The notes below the pieces were generated by a model. It saw only the letters and a program-made list of their open reading frames with translations. It had not been told where the DNA came from and made no database searches. Of a DNA stretch of 64,000 bases, positions 18,257-26,765 are shown piece by piece. Each line of letters starts with the position of its first letter. The first letter of the stretch is position 1. Source of the DNA: Lysobacter prati (GTDB lineage: Bacteria > Pseudomonadota > Gammaproteobacteria > Xanthomonadales > Xanthomonadaceae); assembly GCF_009765215.1 (NCBI RefSeq), contig NZ_VLNV01000011.1, forward strand, positions 21,269 through 85,268, given 5' to 3'. The position numbers and the translations under genes are program-made.

Positions 18257-19138
18257 TCACCCCGGCGTTGCGCCGTAACTGCCGCCGGCACCGATCACCG
18301 TGCGCACGTCGAACAGCTCGGGGAAGAAGGTCAGCTCCAGCGCCTGCTTGAGGAAACCCACGCCGCTGGAACCGCCGGTGCCGCTCTTGAAGCCGATGAT
18401 GCGCATCACCGTGCGCATGTGGCGGAAGCGCCACAGCTGGAACTGGCTTTCCAGGTCGACCAGGTCCTCGCACAGGTGGTAGGCCTGCCAATGCGCGTCG
18501 GTGTCCTCGTAGATGCGCTCGAACACCGGCAGCAGCTCCGGGTCGGCGACATGCGCATGCGACCAGTCGCGCTCGATGTGCCGGGCCGGAACTGCGTGGC
18601 CGTGGCGGGCCAGGTAGCGCAGGGCCTCGTCGTACAGGCTCGGCGACTCGAGCACTTCGCGCAGGCTCGCCTCGGCCTTGGCGTCGTGGCCGAACACCTT
18701 GAGCATCGCGGCATTCTTGTTGCCGAGCAGGAATTCAATGGTGCGGTACTGCAGCGACTGGAAGCCCGACGACGGCCCGAGGATCTGGCGGAATTCCATG
18801 TACTCCGACGGCGTCAGCGTCTCCAGCACCGACCACATCTCGGTCAGCTGGCGCAGGATGTTCTTGCAGCGCGCGAAGATCTTCTGGCACTCGCCGAGGC
18901 GATCTTCGCGCAGGTGCGCGATCGCCGACTTCAGCTCGTGGATCATCAGCTTCATCCACAGCTCCGAGACCTGGTGCTGGACGATGAACAGCAATTCGTC
19001 GTGGTGTGGCGGATCGGACAGGCGTTGCTGCGCCGACAGCAGGGTGTCCAGCTGCAGGTATCCCGAATAGGTCATCCGCCCGGACAGGTCGGTGTGGATG
19101 CTCGATTCCAGTTCGCGCTCGTTCTTCTCGACCGTCAT
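18257..19138 (-). CDS. kynA: Tryptophan 2,3-dioxygenase
   Basis: KynA is a haem enzyme that cleaves the indole ring of tryptophan to N-formylkynurenine, the first step of the kynurenine route. The 293-residue protein starts at [11 protein letters not shown] and has the family marks [35 protein letters not shown], and the haem-His region [23 protein letters not shown]. No other kyn genes are in the window. It precedes a NUDIX gene with a four-base gap. Confidence 0.96.
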   Translation of the reverse strand: MTVEKNERELESSIHTDLSGRMTYSGYLQLDTLLSAQQRLSDPPHHDELLFIVQHQVSELWMKLMIHELKSAIAHLREDRLGECQKIFARCKNILRQLTEMWSVLETLTPSEYMEFRQILGPSSGFQSLQYRTIEFLLGNKNAAMLKVFGHDAKAEASLREVLESPSLYDEALRYLARHGHAVPARHIERDWSHAHVADPELLPVFERIYEDTDAHWQAYHLCEDLVDLESQFQLWRFRHMRTVMRIIGFKSGTGGSSGVGFLKQALELTFFPELFDVRTVIGAGGSYGATPG

Positions 19139-19497
19139 TGCAGGCTCGTTGTGGCCGGCGATGGCGCCGGCTGGGGGGGCCAAAAGGGTACCGCATCGGC
19201 GCCCGCACCCTGCCCGGGCACCGCCGCCATACCCTGCCGTCCGGCGATTTCGGGTCGCGTCGCATACCTGTTTTTCCGCAAACTTTCATGCCGCAGCGCG
19301 CAACAGCCCTTAACACCGCGTTGGTTATGATCGTTCGCAAAGCGCGTCGGCCAGGCCTGTGTTCGGGCCGCCCAGACGCCGCGGAGCCAGGCCCGGTGCA
19401 CCTTCCGGACCCAGCCCTCCGATGCGGTGATGCGCCGGCACTGGATCCGGGACGCGGCCAATTCGGACTCCCAGCCACACTATCCAGGACTCCCGCG
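19139..19497. other. 359-bp gap between kynA and the 2-oxo acid dehydrogenase genes
   Basis: Divergent promoter region. No convincing reading frame, hairpin or operator was found. A TTATGAT near 19324-19330 in the otherwise GC-rich sequence may be a -10 element for the plus-strand operon; this is weak. Confidence 0.4.
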
Positions 19498-20568
19498 ATG
19501 ACGGTCGCCGCGACCTTCGAAATCGAATACCTGCAATACCTCGGCCCGGACGGCAAGCTGGTGGCGGAGCTGCCGCCCGCTTTCCGCGATGCCAAGGCGC
19601 TGCTGCCGCTGTTCAAGGAAATGCTGTTCGTGCGCACCTTCGACAGCAAGGCGATTGCCTTGCAGCGCACCGGCAAGCTCGGCACCTACGCCAGCTGCCT
19701 GGGCCACGAAGCCACGCACATCGGCATCGGTGCTTCCATGCAAGCCGCTGACGTGTTCGCACCGAGCTATCGCGAATACGGCGCGCAGTTCATGCGCGGC
19801 GTGCTGCCGCGCGAAGTGCTGCTTTACTGGGGTGGCGACGAGCGCGGCAACGACTTCTCCGGGCCGAAGCAGGATTACGCCTGGTGCGTGCCGATCTCCA
19901 CGCAATGCCTGCATGCCGCCGGCGCCGCGCTGGCGTTCAAGCTGCGCAAGCAGAAACAGCTGGCAGTGGCCTGCTGCGGCGACGGCGGTTCGTCCAAGAC
20001 CGACTTCTATGCCGCGCTCAATTCCGCCGGCGCCTACAAGCTGCCGCTGGTGCTGTGCGTGATCAACAACGGCTGGGCAATCTCGGTGCCGCGCTCGGCG
20101 CAGACCGGCGCCCAGACGCTGGCGCAGAAGGGCCTGGCCGGCGGCCTGCACTGCCTGCAGGTCGACGGCAACGACCTGATCGCCGTGCTCGAGGGCATGC
20201 GCCGCGCCAGCGAGCTTGCCCGCAGCGGTGAAGGCGGCAGCGTGATCGAGTTCATGACCTATCGCCTGCACGACCACACCACCGCCGACGATGCCCGTCG
20301 CTATCGCGATGATGCCGAGGTCAAGTCGGCCTGGACGCGCGAGCCGATCACCCGCCTGCGCACGTACCTGACCGCACAGGGCGTGTGGAGCGAGGACGAG
20401 GAGAAGGCCTGGGCGGAGGAATGCGGCAAGCGGGTCGACGTCGAGATCAACGCCTATCTGGAAACGCCGGTGCAGCCGGTCGAGGCGATGTTCGATTACC
20501 TCTATGCCGACATGCCGCCGGACGTCGCCGCCCAGCGCGCCTACGTGCTGGCGCAGGAGGGTCGCTGA
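19498..20568 (+). CDS. bkdA1: Branched-chain 2-oxo acid (or pyruvate) dehydrogenase E1 alpha subunit
   Basis: A 356-residue thiamine-diphosphate subunit of a heterotetrameric E1. RTGKLGTYASCLGHEATHIG is the family N-terminal signature; the ThDP/Mg motif is GDGGSSKTDFYAALNSAGAY ending at the NN pair of VINNGWAIS; the phosphorylation-loop-like YRLHDHTTADDARRYR follows. Xanthomonads use a homodimeric AceE for pyruvate, so this heteromeric form is more likely the branched-chain enzyme that supplies iso-fatty acid primers (inference). The stop overlaps the next start by one base. Confidence 0.88.
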   Translation: MTVAATFEIEYLQYLGPDGKLVAELPPAFRDAKALLPLFKEMLFVRTFDSKAIALQRTGKLGTYASCLGHEATHIGIGASMQAADVFAPSYREYGAQFMRGVLPREVLLYWGGDERGNDFSGPKQDYAWCVPISTQCLHAAGAALAFKLRKQKQLAVACCGDGGSSKTDFYAALNSAGAYKLPLVLCVINNGWAISVPRSAQTGAQTLAQKGLAGGLHCLQVDGNDLIAVLEGMRRASELARSGEGGSVIEFMTYRLHDHTTADDARRYRDDAEVKSAWTREPITRLRTYLTAQGVWSEDEEKAWAEECGKRVDVEINAYLETPVQPVEAMFDYLYADMPPDVAAQRAYVLAQEGR

Positions 20569-21620
20569 TGAGCGTCGAGGATCCCATCAAGACAGCAGCA
20601 ACCAAGGGTTCGACTGCCATGGCCAGCGCTCCGGCAACGCCCACCGCGATCACCCTGATCGAAGCCATCACCCAGGCGCTCGCCTACGAGATGCGCGCCG
20701 ACGAGACCGTGCTGGTGCTGGGCGAGGACGTTGGCGTCAACGGCGGCGTGTTCCGCGCCACCGCCGGCCTGCAGCAGCAGTTCGGCCCCGAGCGCGTGCT
20801 CGACACGCCGCTGGACGAAACCACCATCGCCGGCCTCACCGTCGGCCTGGCCGCGCAGGGCATGAAGCCGGTCGCCGAGTCGCAGTTCGACGGCTTCGTC
20901 TACCCGATGGTCGACCACATCATCTGCCACGCCGCGCGCTTCCGTTACCGCACCCGCGGTCGCCTGACCTGCCCGATGGTGCTGCGCGTGCCGTGGGGCG
21001 GTGGCATCCGCGCGCCGGAGCACCATAGCGAAGCCAACGAATCGATCTTCACCAACGTGCCGGGCCTGCGCGTGGTCATGCCGTCGTCGCCGGCGCGTGC
21101 CTACGGCCTGCTGCTGGCCGCGATCCGCGAACCGGATCCGGTGATCTTCATGGAGCCCAAGCGCATCTACCGCCAGTACAAGGAAGTGGTGCCCGACGAC
21201 GGCGAAGCCTTGCCGCTGGACGTGTGCTACGTGCTGCGCGACGGCACCGACGTGACCCTGGTGACCTGGGGCGCGCAGGTGAAGGAAACGCTCGAAGCCG
21301 CCGAAAAGCTGGCCGCGCAGGGCATCAGTGCCGAGGTCATCGACGTGGCGACGCTGCGTCCGCTCGACTTCGCCACGATCGCCGAATCGGTCAGCCGCAC
21401 CGGCCGCTGCGTGATCGTGCATGAAGCGCCCAAGACCGCCGGCTTCGGCGCCGAGATCGCCGCGCGCCTGGCCGAGGAGTCGATGTTCGACCTGGTCGCA
21501 CCGGTTGAGCGCGTCACCGGCTACGACACGCACATCCCGCTGTTCCGCCTGGAGATGAAGTACCTGCCCAGCGTGGAGCGCATCGTCACCGCGGCCAAGC
21601 GGACCCTGGCGGCGAGCTGA
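20568..21620 (+). CDS. bkdA2: Branched-chain 2-oxo acid (or pyruvate) dehydrogenase E1 beta subunit
   Basis: A 350-residue partner of the preceding gene, joined by TGATG coupling. Family marks are LVLGEDVGVNGGVFRATAGL, LDTPLDETTIAGLTVGLAAQG, VLRVPWGGGIRAPEHHSEA and the C-terminal transketolase half with IHEAPKTAGFGAEIAA. The first 20 or so residues are unconserved and Thr/Ala-rich; a start at MASAPATPT 17 codons later is possible. It forms the alpha2beta2 E1 that decarboxylates the oxo acid and transfers acyl to E2. Confidence 0.9.
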   Translation: MSVEDPIKTAATKGSTAMASAPATPTAITLIEAITQALAYEMRADETVLVLGEDVGVNGGVFRATAGLQQQFGPERVLDTPLDETTIAGLTVGLAAQGMKPVAESQFDGFVYPMVDHIICHAARFRYRTRGRLTCPMVLRVPWGGGIRAPEHHSEANESIFTNVPGLRVVMPSSPARAYGLLLAAIREPDPVIFMEPKRIYRQYKEVVPDDGEALPLDVCYVLRDGTDVTLVTWGAQVKETLEAAEKLAAQGISAEVIDVATLRPLDFATIAESVSRTGRCVIVHEAPKTAGFGAEIAARLAEESMFDLVAPVERVTGYDTHIPLFRLEMKYLPSVERIVTAAKRTLAAS

Positions 21621-21634
21621 GGACACAGCCAGGC

Positions 21635-21997
21635 ATGCGCCACGCCCGCGTCGTAGTCGCCCACCGCGCACCGGATCGCCCGGCGATCCGGATCGCACGC
21701 GGCGAGGAAGTGACGCTGGGCGAGCGCGACCGCGACTGGCCGCAGTTCGTCTGGACGACAATCGCCGAAGGACACGGCGGCTGGGTTCCGGTGGCCCTGT
21801 TCGACAGCGAGCAGGGCACGGCCAAGGCACTGTCGGACTACGACACGCGCGAGCTCGATACCCGCGCCGACGAGATCGTCACCCTGCACTACGAACTGGC
21901 GCAGTGGTGGTGGGCGGAGAATGCGCTGGGCATGCAGGGCTGGATCCCGGCACGCGCACTGGAAGTCCTCGACGACGACGAAGGTGAGGACGCATGA
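21635..21997 (+). CDS. SH3-like domain protein within the bkd operon
   Basis: A 120-residue soluble protein with no signal peptide. The sequence shows two SH3-like stretches: [22 protein letters not shown]...GGWVPVALF and ...[33 protein letters not shown], both ending in a G-W-(V/I)-P motif typical of bacterial SH3 variants. Function unknown. It lies 15 bp after E1-beta and overlaps the cupin gene by four bases, so it is probably part of the same transcript as the dehydrogenase. Confidence 0.75.
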   Translation: MRHARVVVAHRAPDRPAIRIARGEEVTLGERDRDWPQFVWTTIAEGHGGWVPVALFDSEQGTAKALSDYDTRELDTRADEIVTLHYELAQWWWAENALGMQGWIPARALEVLDDDEGEDA

Positions 21998-22386
21998 GCG
22001 ACGCATCCGTACCCGCGCAAGCAATGTCGCAGGCCATCAACCTGACGGACAAGCTGGCGCAGTTTGCGCAGCACTGGTCGCCGCGCGTGGTTGCCCAGAT
22101 GAACGACGTGCAGTTCAAGCTGGTGAAGATGCAGGGCGATTTCGTCTGGCATTCACACGAGGACACCGACGAAGTGTTCATCGTCGTCAAGGGCCGGATG
22201 GAGATTGGCTTCCGCGATCATGACGTGGTGCTGCGCGAAGGCGAGATGTGCGTCATCCCGCGCGGCGTCGAGCACATCACCCGTGCCGGCGAGGAATGCC
22301 ATGCGCTGATCATCGAGCCGGCCGGCGTGGTCAACACCGGTGATGCCGGTGGCGACCTGACGGCGCGCAATGATGTGTGGATCTGA
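21994..22386 (+). CDS. Cupin-domain protein within the bkd operon
   Basis: A 130-residue single-domain cupin. Motif 1 is visible as [22 protein letters not shown] (His-His/Glu metal set) and motif 2 as [21 protein letters not shown]. Such small cupins can be metal-dependent isomerases, dioxygenases or sensors. ATG overlaps the SH3-like stop (ATGA), implying coupling. A gap of 100 bp without a terminator separates it from the E2 gene. Substrate unknown. Confidence 0.83.
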   Translation: MSDASVPAQAMSQAINLTDKLAQFAQHWSPRVVAQMNDVQFKLVKMQGDFVWHSHEDTDEVFIVVKGRMEIGFRDHDVVLREGEMCVIPRGVEHITRAGEECHALIIEPAGVVNTGDAGGDLTARNDVWI

Positions 22387-22486
22387 GCACTGTGAACTGA
22401 CCCGAGAATTTCGAAGTGACGCGGCACGCCGCGCCACGAACAACCATAGCGATACCCCAGCGACGCAACCCTAGGGACGACACCGT

Positions 22487-23872
22487 ATGAGCAACAAGAC
22501 CTTCTTCCTTCCCGACCTCGGCGAGGGCCTGCCCGACGCGACCATCGTCGAGTGGTTCGTGAAGGAGGGCGACACCATCCGCCTGGACGACAACCTGGTG
22601 TCGATGGAAACCGCCAAGGCCGTGGTCGAGGTGCCCTCGCCGGTGTCCGGCAAGGTGATCAGGCTCGCCGGTGGCCCGGGCGACGTGATCATCACCGGCA
22701 AGATGCTGGCCGAGTTCGAGATCGATCCGTCGATGCCGCAGCGCGCCGAGGGCCAGGACACCGGCCACCACCACGGCGCCGGCAGCCACGCCCCCGAGGC
22801 GGGCGACCAGGTGATCGCCTCCGATGAAGGCGGCACGATCAGCGCCGGCGATCAGGCTGCGGCGCCCCAGGCCGAGACCAAGCGCGACGACGCCGGCACC
22901 GTGGTCGGCGCGATGCAGAGCTCCGATGCGGTGCGCAGCGAACAGGCCGTCGCGGTCGGCGGCGTCAAGGCGATGCCGGCCGTACGCGCACTGGCGCGCA
23001 AGCTGGGGGTCGACCTGACGCGCGTGCGCGCGACCGGTGCCGACAGCGTGGTGACGATGGACGACGTGAAGCGCGCTGCCGCAGATGGTTCGGCCAAGGC
23101 CGGCGCGGCTCCGGTGGCAGCGGCTCCGACTCCGGCCCCTGCCCGCGCCGCGGCAGAAGCCGCTCCCGCTGCACGCAGCACGCTTTCGCAAGCCGGCAAG
23201 CCGGTCCGCACGCAGCCGCCGGGCGTCAGCGCCAGCGGCCAGCCCGAACAGCTCAAGGGCGTGCGCCGCAACATGGCGCGGGTGATGGCCGATGCCCACG
23301 CCAAGGTCGTCCCGACCACGCTGTGCGACGACGCCGACCTGCACGCCTGGGTCGGCAAGCAGGACATCACCGCGCGCCTGGTGCGTGCGATGGTCGCCGC
23401 CTGCAAGGCCGTGCCGGCGCTCAATGCCTGGTTCGACGGCGACAACCTCAGCCGCACCCTGCACCCGCAGGTCGACATCGGCATCGCGGTCGACACCGAC
23501 GACGGCCTGTTCGTGCCGGCGCTGCGCAATGCCGACATGCTCGACGCCGCCGGCGTGCGCACCGCGATCCAGCGCCTGCGCGCGCAGGTCGAGGAGCGTT
23601 CGATTCCGGCCAGCGAACTGAGCGGCTACACGATCTCGCTGTCCAACTTCGGCATGTTCGCCGGTCGCTATGCGACGCCGGTGGTGGTGCCGCCGTGCGT
23701 GGCGATCGTCGGCGCGGGCAAGCTCAGCCATGACGTGGTCGCGGTGATCGGTGGCATCGAAGTGCACCGCCGCATGCCGATCTCGCTGACCTTCGACCAC
23801 CGCGCCTGCACCGGCGGCGAAGCGGCGCGCTTCCTCAAGGCGCTGCTGGACGACATGGCGCAACCGACTTGA
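22487..23872 (+). CDS. bkdB: Dihydrolipoamide acyltransferase E2 of the 2-oxo acid dehydrogenase
   Basis: A 461-residue E2. Residues 1-80 are a lipoyl domain with the lipoylated lysine K44 in SMETAKAVVEV. A long linker follows, then an E3-binding domain near residues 165-200 (AMPAVRALARKLGVDLTRVRATG), an Ala/Pro linker, and the catalytic domain from about 255. The C-terminal motif reads DHRACTGGEAARF: the catalytic His (438) is present, but the usual Asp of HxxxDG is Thr442. SLSNFGMFAGRYATP is normal. No E3 gene is in the window. Confidence 0.9.
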   Translation: MSNKTFFLPDLGEGLPDATIVEWFVKEGDTIRLDDNLVSMETAKAVVEVPSPVSGKVIRLAGGPGDVIITGKMLAEFEIDPSMPQRAEGQDTGHHHGAGSHAPEAGDQVIASDEGGTISAGDQAAAPQAETKRDDAGTVVGAMQSSDAVRSEQAVAVGGVKAMPAVRALARKLGVDLTRVRATGADSVVTMDDVKRAAADGSAKAGAAPVAAAPTPAPARAAAEAAPAARSTLSQAGKPVRTQPPGVSASGQPEQLKGVRRNMARVMADAHAKVVPTTLCDDADLHAWVGKQDITARLVRAMVAACKAVPALNAWFDGDNLSRTLHPQVDIGIAVDTDDGLFVPALRNADMLDAAGVRTAIQRLRAQVEERSIPASELSGYTISLSNFGMFAGRYATPVVVPPCVAIVGAGKLSHDVVAVIGGIEVHRRMPISLTFDHRACTGGEAARFLKALLDDMAQPT

Positions 23873-23886
23873 CCAAGGATTGACCG

Positions 23887-24273
23887 ATGGCACATCGCAG
23901 TCGCCTTGCCGGTTTCATCATCGATTGCCAGACCGACGACCTCGCCCCCGCGGCGAGGTTCTGGAGCCAGGCGCTCGGCGCCAGCATTGCCGATCCGGAT
24001 GCGGGCGATGTTCCCGGCACTTATGTCCAGTTCGGCGATACACGCGACAGTCTGCAGATCGAAGTGCAGAAGGTCGATCATCCTTCGCGTGTGCACCTGG
24101 ACATCGAGTCTGACGACATCGACGCCGAAGCGGCACGGCTGGAGAAGCTCGGCGCGAAGAAGATCGCGTTCGTCAAACGCTGGTGGGTGATGGAAGCGCC
24201 GACAGGACAGCGTTTCTGCGTGATCAAGATGCGCCACCCGGAACTGGGCACGCCGCCGACCACCTGGGACTGA
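23887..24273 (+). CDS. VOC/glyoxalase-fold protein
   Basis: A 128-residue protein of the glyoxalase/bleomycin-resistance superfamily. Two beta-alpha-beta repeats are visible, beginning GFIIDCQTDDLAPAARFWSQALGA and HLDIESDDIDAEAARLEKLGA; the C-terminal PTGQRFCVIKMRHPELG is typical. It lacks a clear full metal set, so a catalytic role is uncertain. AAGGA eight bases before the ATG supports the start. It follows the E2 gene by 14 bp and is convergent with the GGDEF gene. Confidence 0.78.
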   Translation: MAHRSRLAGFIIDCQTDDLAPAARFWSQALGASIADPDAGDVPGTYVQFGDTRDSLQIEVQKVDHPSRVHLDIESDDIDAEAARLEKLGAKKIAFVKRWWVMEAPTGQRFCVIKMRHPELGTPPTTWD

Positions 24274-24279
24274 GATGGA

Positions 24280-25383
24280 TCAGCCGCCGTGCAGCGGCGT
24301 GTCGTCGGCGACGACGCAATTGCGACCGCGCGCCTTGGCGCGGTAGAGCGCCTGGTCGGCGCGGTCGAACACCTGCTCGGACCAGTCGCGCGTCGGCTCG
24401 CCGGCGGCCAGGCCAATCGATACGGTCAATTCGAACGGCAGCGCCGCCTGCGCCAGGCGCTGGCGGACGCGTTCGGCGACCTGGGCCGCGACGGCCAGTC
24501 GCGTGTCCGGCAGCAGCACCAGGAATTCCTCGCCGCCATAGCGGACGGCAACGTCGTCGGTCCGTATTGAAGCGGCCACGGCATCGGCAACCGCACGCAG
24601 CGCGCGATCGCCCAGCAGGTGTCCATGGCGATCGTTGACGTCCTTGAAGTGGTCCACATCCAGCAGCATCAACGTGTAAGGCGCTCGCTGAAGCTGCAGC
24701 ATCGCCTCGGGATTGTCGCGCAGCTGCACGAGCGCGGCCCGGTTGAGCAGACCGGTCAGCGCATCGTGGGTGGCGCTGTGCAGCAGTTGGTCGTTGCGCC
24801 GCTGCAGGTCGGCACGTGCATCCTCCAGCCGTTGCGCGAACGCCTCGCGCTCCGACAACAGCCGCCGCTGCTCAAGCGCATAGCGGCGCAGCTCGAGCAG
24901 GTGCTGGGTCTGCCGCGCGAGCACTTCCAGGCCCTCGCGTTGCGCGCTGGTCAACGTGCGCGGGCGCGTGTCGAGCACGCATACGGTGCCGATTGCATGA
25001 CCATCGGGACTCAATAGCGGCGTGCCCGCGTAGAAGCGCAACGGCTGCTTGCCGATGCGGATATCCGGCCGAGGGAACGAAGGCTGGGCAGCGAGGTCCT
25101 CGATCACCAGCGTCTGCCCGGGCGCCATGATGGCGCGGTCGCAGATCGCCTGGTCGCGCGGTGTCTGCCGGGTATCGAAGCCGATCTGCGCCTTGAACCA
25201 CTGCCGATCGTGATCGACCAGCGAGATGGCCGCCGCCGGCACGTCGCACAGCGTTACCGCCAGGCGCACGATGTCGTCGTAGGCCTGTTCCGGCCCGGTG
25301 TCCACCACTGCGTACGCGTCCAGCGCCGCCTGGCGCGGCGCTTCATCTGGCAGTGGTGGAGGGAGGGGTCGGACGGCGGACAT
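24280..25383 (-). CDS. GAF-GGDEF diguanylate cyclase
   Basis: A 367-residue cytoplasmic protein predicted to make cyclic di-GMP. Residues 25-165 are a GAF sensor domain (AAAISLVDHDRQWFKAQIGF, CDRAIMAPGQTLVIEDLA, FYAGTPLLSPDGHAIGTVCVLD). Residues 165-200 are a coiled-coil linker. The GGDEF domain follows (HDALTGLLNR, LDVDHFKDVND) with active-site GGEEF at 283-287 and an inhibitory I-site RTDD at 274-277. The cyclase should therefore be active and product-inhibited. Monocistronic; ligand of the GAF unknown. Confidence 0.93.
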   Translation of the reverse strand: MSAVRPLPPPLPDEAPRQAALDAYAVVDTGPEQAYDDIVRLAVTLCDVPAAAISLVDHDRQWFKAQIGFDTRQTPRDQAICDRAIMAPGQTLVIEDLAAQPSFPRPDIRIGKQPLRFYAGTPLLSPDGHAIGTVCVLDTRPRTLTSAQREGLEVLARQTQHLLELRRYALEQRRLLSEREAFAQRLEDARADLQRRNDQLLHSATHDALTGLLNRAALVQLRDNPEAMLQLQRAPYTLMLLDVDHFKDVNDRHGHLLGDRALRAVADAVAASIRTDDVAVRYGGEEFLVLLPDTRLAVAAQVAERVRQRLAQAALPFELTVSIGLAAGEPTRDWSEQVFDRADQALYRAKARGRNCVVADDTPLHGG

Positions 25384-25511
25384 CGGGGGTGCTGAAAGGC
25401 GGCTCAGGCTACTCCGCCGCCGTCGCCCGACCTGTGACGCAGGCCACAGCTGCGTCGATCCGACACTTCCCTGAATCCATTCAGCCAGACATCGTTAATT
25501 CTGAATAGGGA

Positions 25512-26447
25512 TCAGGCGGCCTCGCGGTCCAGCCACACTTCCAGGCCCTGCGCGTTGAGTTCGATGTCCATCGCCAACAACCGGGCGACCTCGGCGACGT
25601 CGAGCGGCGCGCCGTGGGCGCGTGCCCGTCCGACATAAAGCTGCGTCAGCGATTCCACGAGGCGTGCATGGCGGTCGTCATTGCCATGGGCAGCGCGCGC
25701 CAACGCGACCATCGCATCAATCTGCGCAATCAGGTCATTGCCCAGTCGCGCGACATCACCGACTCGCGCGTAATGGGTGAGGTGCATCGCTTCGGGTGCG
25801 CGCGCCAGCAGCTTGCGGATCGACGCCTTCAACGGTTCCGGTTCGAACTGCACCGGCGTAGTGGTCGGGATCACGAACGGCGCGCCATCTGCGTTGTCGA
25901 ACTCGCGGTACGACAACCCGAACGTGTCGCCGGTGAACCAGCTGCGACTGCGCTCGTCCCACACGCACAGGTGGTGGCGCGCATGGCCGGGCGTGTCGAT
26001 GAACAGCAGCGGGCGACCGGCCAGCTCGATCACGTCGCCATCGGCCAGCACGCGCACGCGGTCGGCGGCGACCGGAACGATCTCGCCATAGCTGCGCGCA
26101 ATTTCCTCTTCGCCGTAGACCGCGGTCGCACCGGCGACCAGCCGCGCCGGATCGATCATGTGCGGCGCGCCGCGCGGGTGCACGGCGAGCACGGCATTGG
26201 GCAGCTCGCGCATCAGTGCGCCAGCACCGCCGGCGTGGTCGAGGTGCACGTGGGTCAGGATCAGCCAGTCGACCTGCGCCGGCGACAGTCCCTGCCCCGC
26301 CAGCGCCGCCAGCAACGCCGGGACCGAATGCTGCGTGCCGCAATCGATGAAGGCACCGCGACCGTGCTCCACCATCAGGTAGGCCGCATCGAACGAGGGC
26401 CGGTGGAAGCCGGTGTCGACGGTGACGATGCCGTGGGCCGGGTTCAT
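25512..26447 (-). CDS. Metallo-beta-lactamase-fold hydrolase
   Basis: A 311-residue MBL-fold enzyme with the metal motif HVHLDH at residues 66-71, then a GHARHHLCV histidine and FTGDTFGLSYR aspartate. The C-terminal 100 residues are helical and carry a possible metal-binding MHLTHYARVGD. No signal peptide. The family is broad (hydrolases of thioesters, lactones, nucleic acids); substrate not identified. It begins six bases after the small membrane gene in an operon starting with trpS. Confidence 0.87.
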   Translation of the reverse strand: MNPAHGIVTVDTGFHRPSFDAAYLMVEHGRGAFIDCGTQHSVPALLAALAGQGLSPAQVDWLILTHVHLDHAGGAGALMRELPNAVLAVHPRGAPHMIDPARLVAGATAVYGEEEIARSYGEIVPVAADRVRVLADGDVIELAGRPLLFIDTPGHARHHLCVWDERSRSWFTGDTFGLSYREFDNADGAPFVIPTTTPVQFEPEPLKASIRKLLARAPEAMHLTHYARVGDVARLGNDLIAQIDAMVALARAAHGNDDRHARLVESLTQLYVGRARAHGAPLDVAEVARLLAMDIELNAQGLEVWLDREAA

Positions 26448-26453
26448 GCGTGG

Positions 26454-26765
26454 TCAGCTCTTCCGCCGCAGCCACAACCTTCGCACGAAGAACGCCACGG
26501 TCAGCACCGCCAGAAACACCCCGTAACCCAGCGCCGTGGCGAGGATCTGCTGCCACATCCGCCCAAAGGTCGGGTCGGCATTGTCATGCGACCAGTAGAT
26601 GCTGAGCAGGAACGCCGTCACCGCCAGGAGCAGCGCGACCGTGTCATAGAGCTTTCGCGCGCCGTTGCGCGGCTGTCGCGGGAACAGCCAGAACAGCGCG
26701 CCGAGGATCGCAAACCACGGCAGGAACAGGATCAGCGCCAGGTTGAGTTCGATCGCCGGGCTCAT
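26454..26765 (-). CDS. Small membrane protein, paralogue of the gene at 51787
   Basis: A 103-residue protein with three hydrophobic helices and conserved stretches LALILF-PWFAIL, PRQPR and MW-Q-LAT--YG shared with the 51787 protein, plus a basic C-terminus. The ATG overlaps the trpS stop (ATGA). Function unknown; the shared Pro-Arg loop suggests a fixed cytoplasmic or periplasmic contact. It stands between trpS and an MBL hydrolase in one minus-strand operon. Confidence 0.78.
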   Translation of the reverse strand: MSPAIELNLALILFLPWFAILGALFWLFPRQPRNGARKLYDTVALLLAVTAFLLSIYWSHDNADPTFGRMWQQILATALGYGVFLAVLTVAFFVRRLWLRRKS

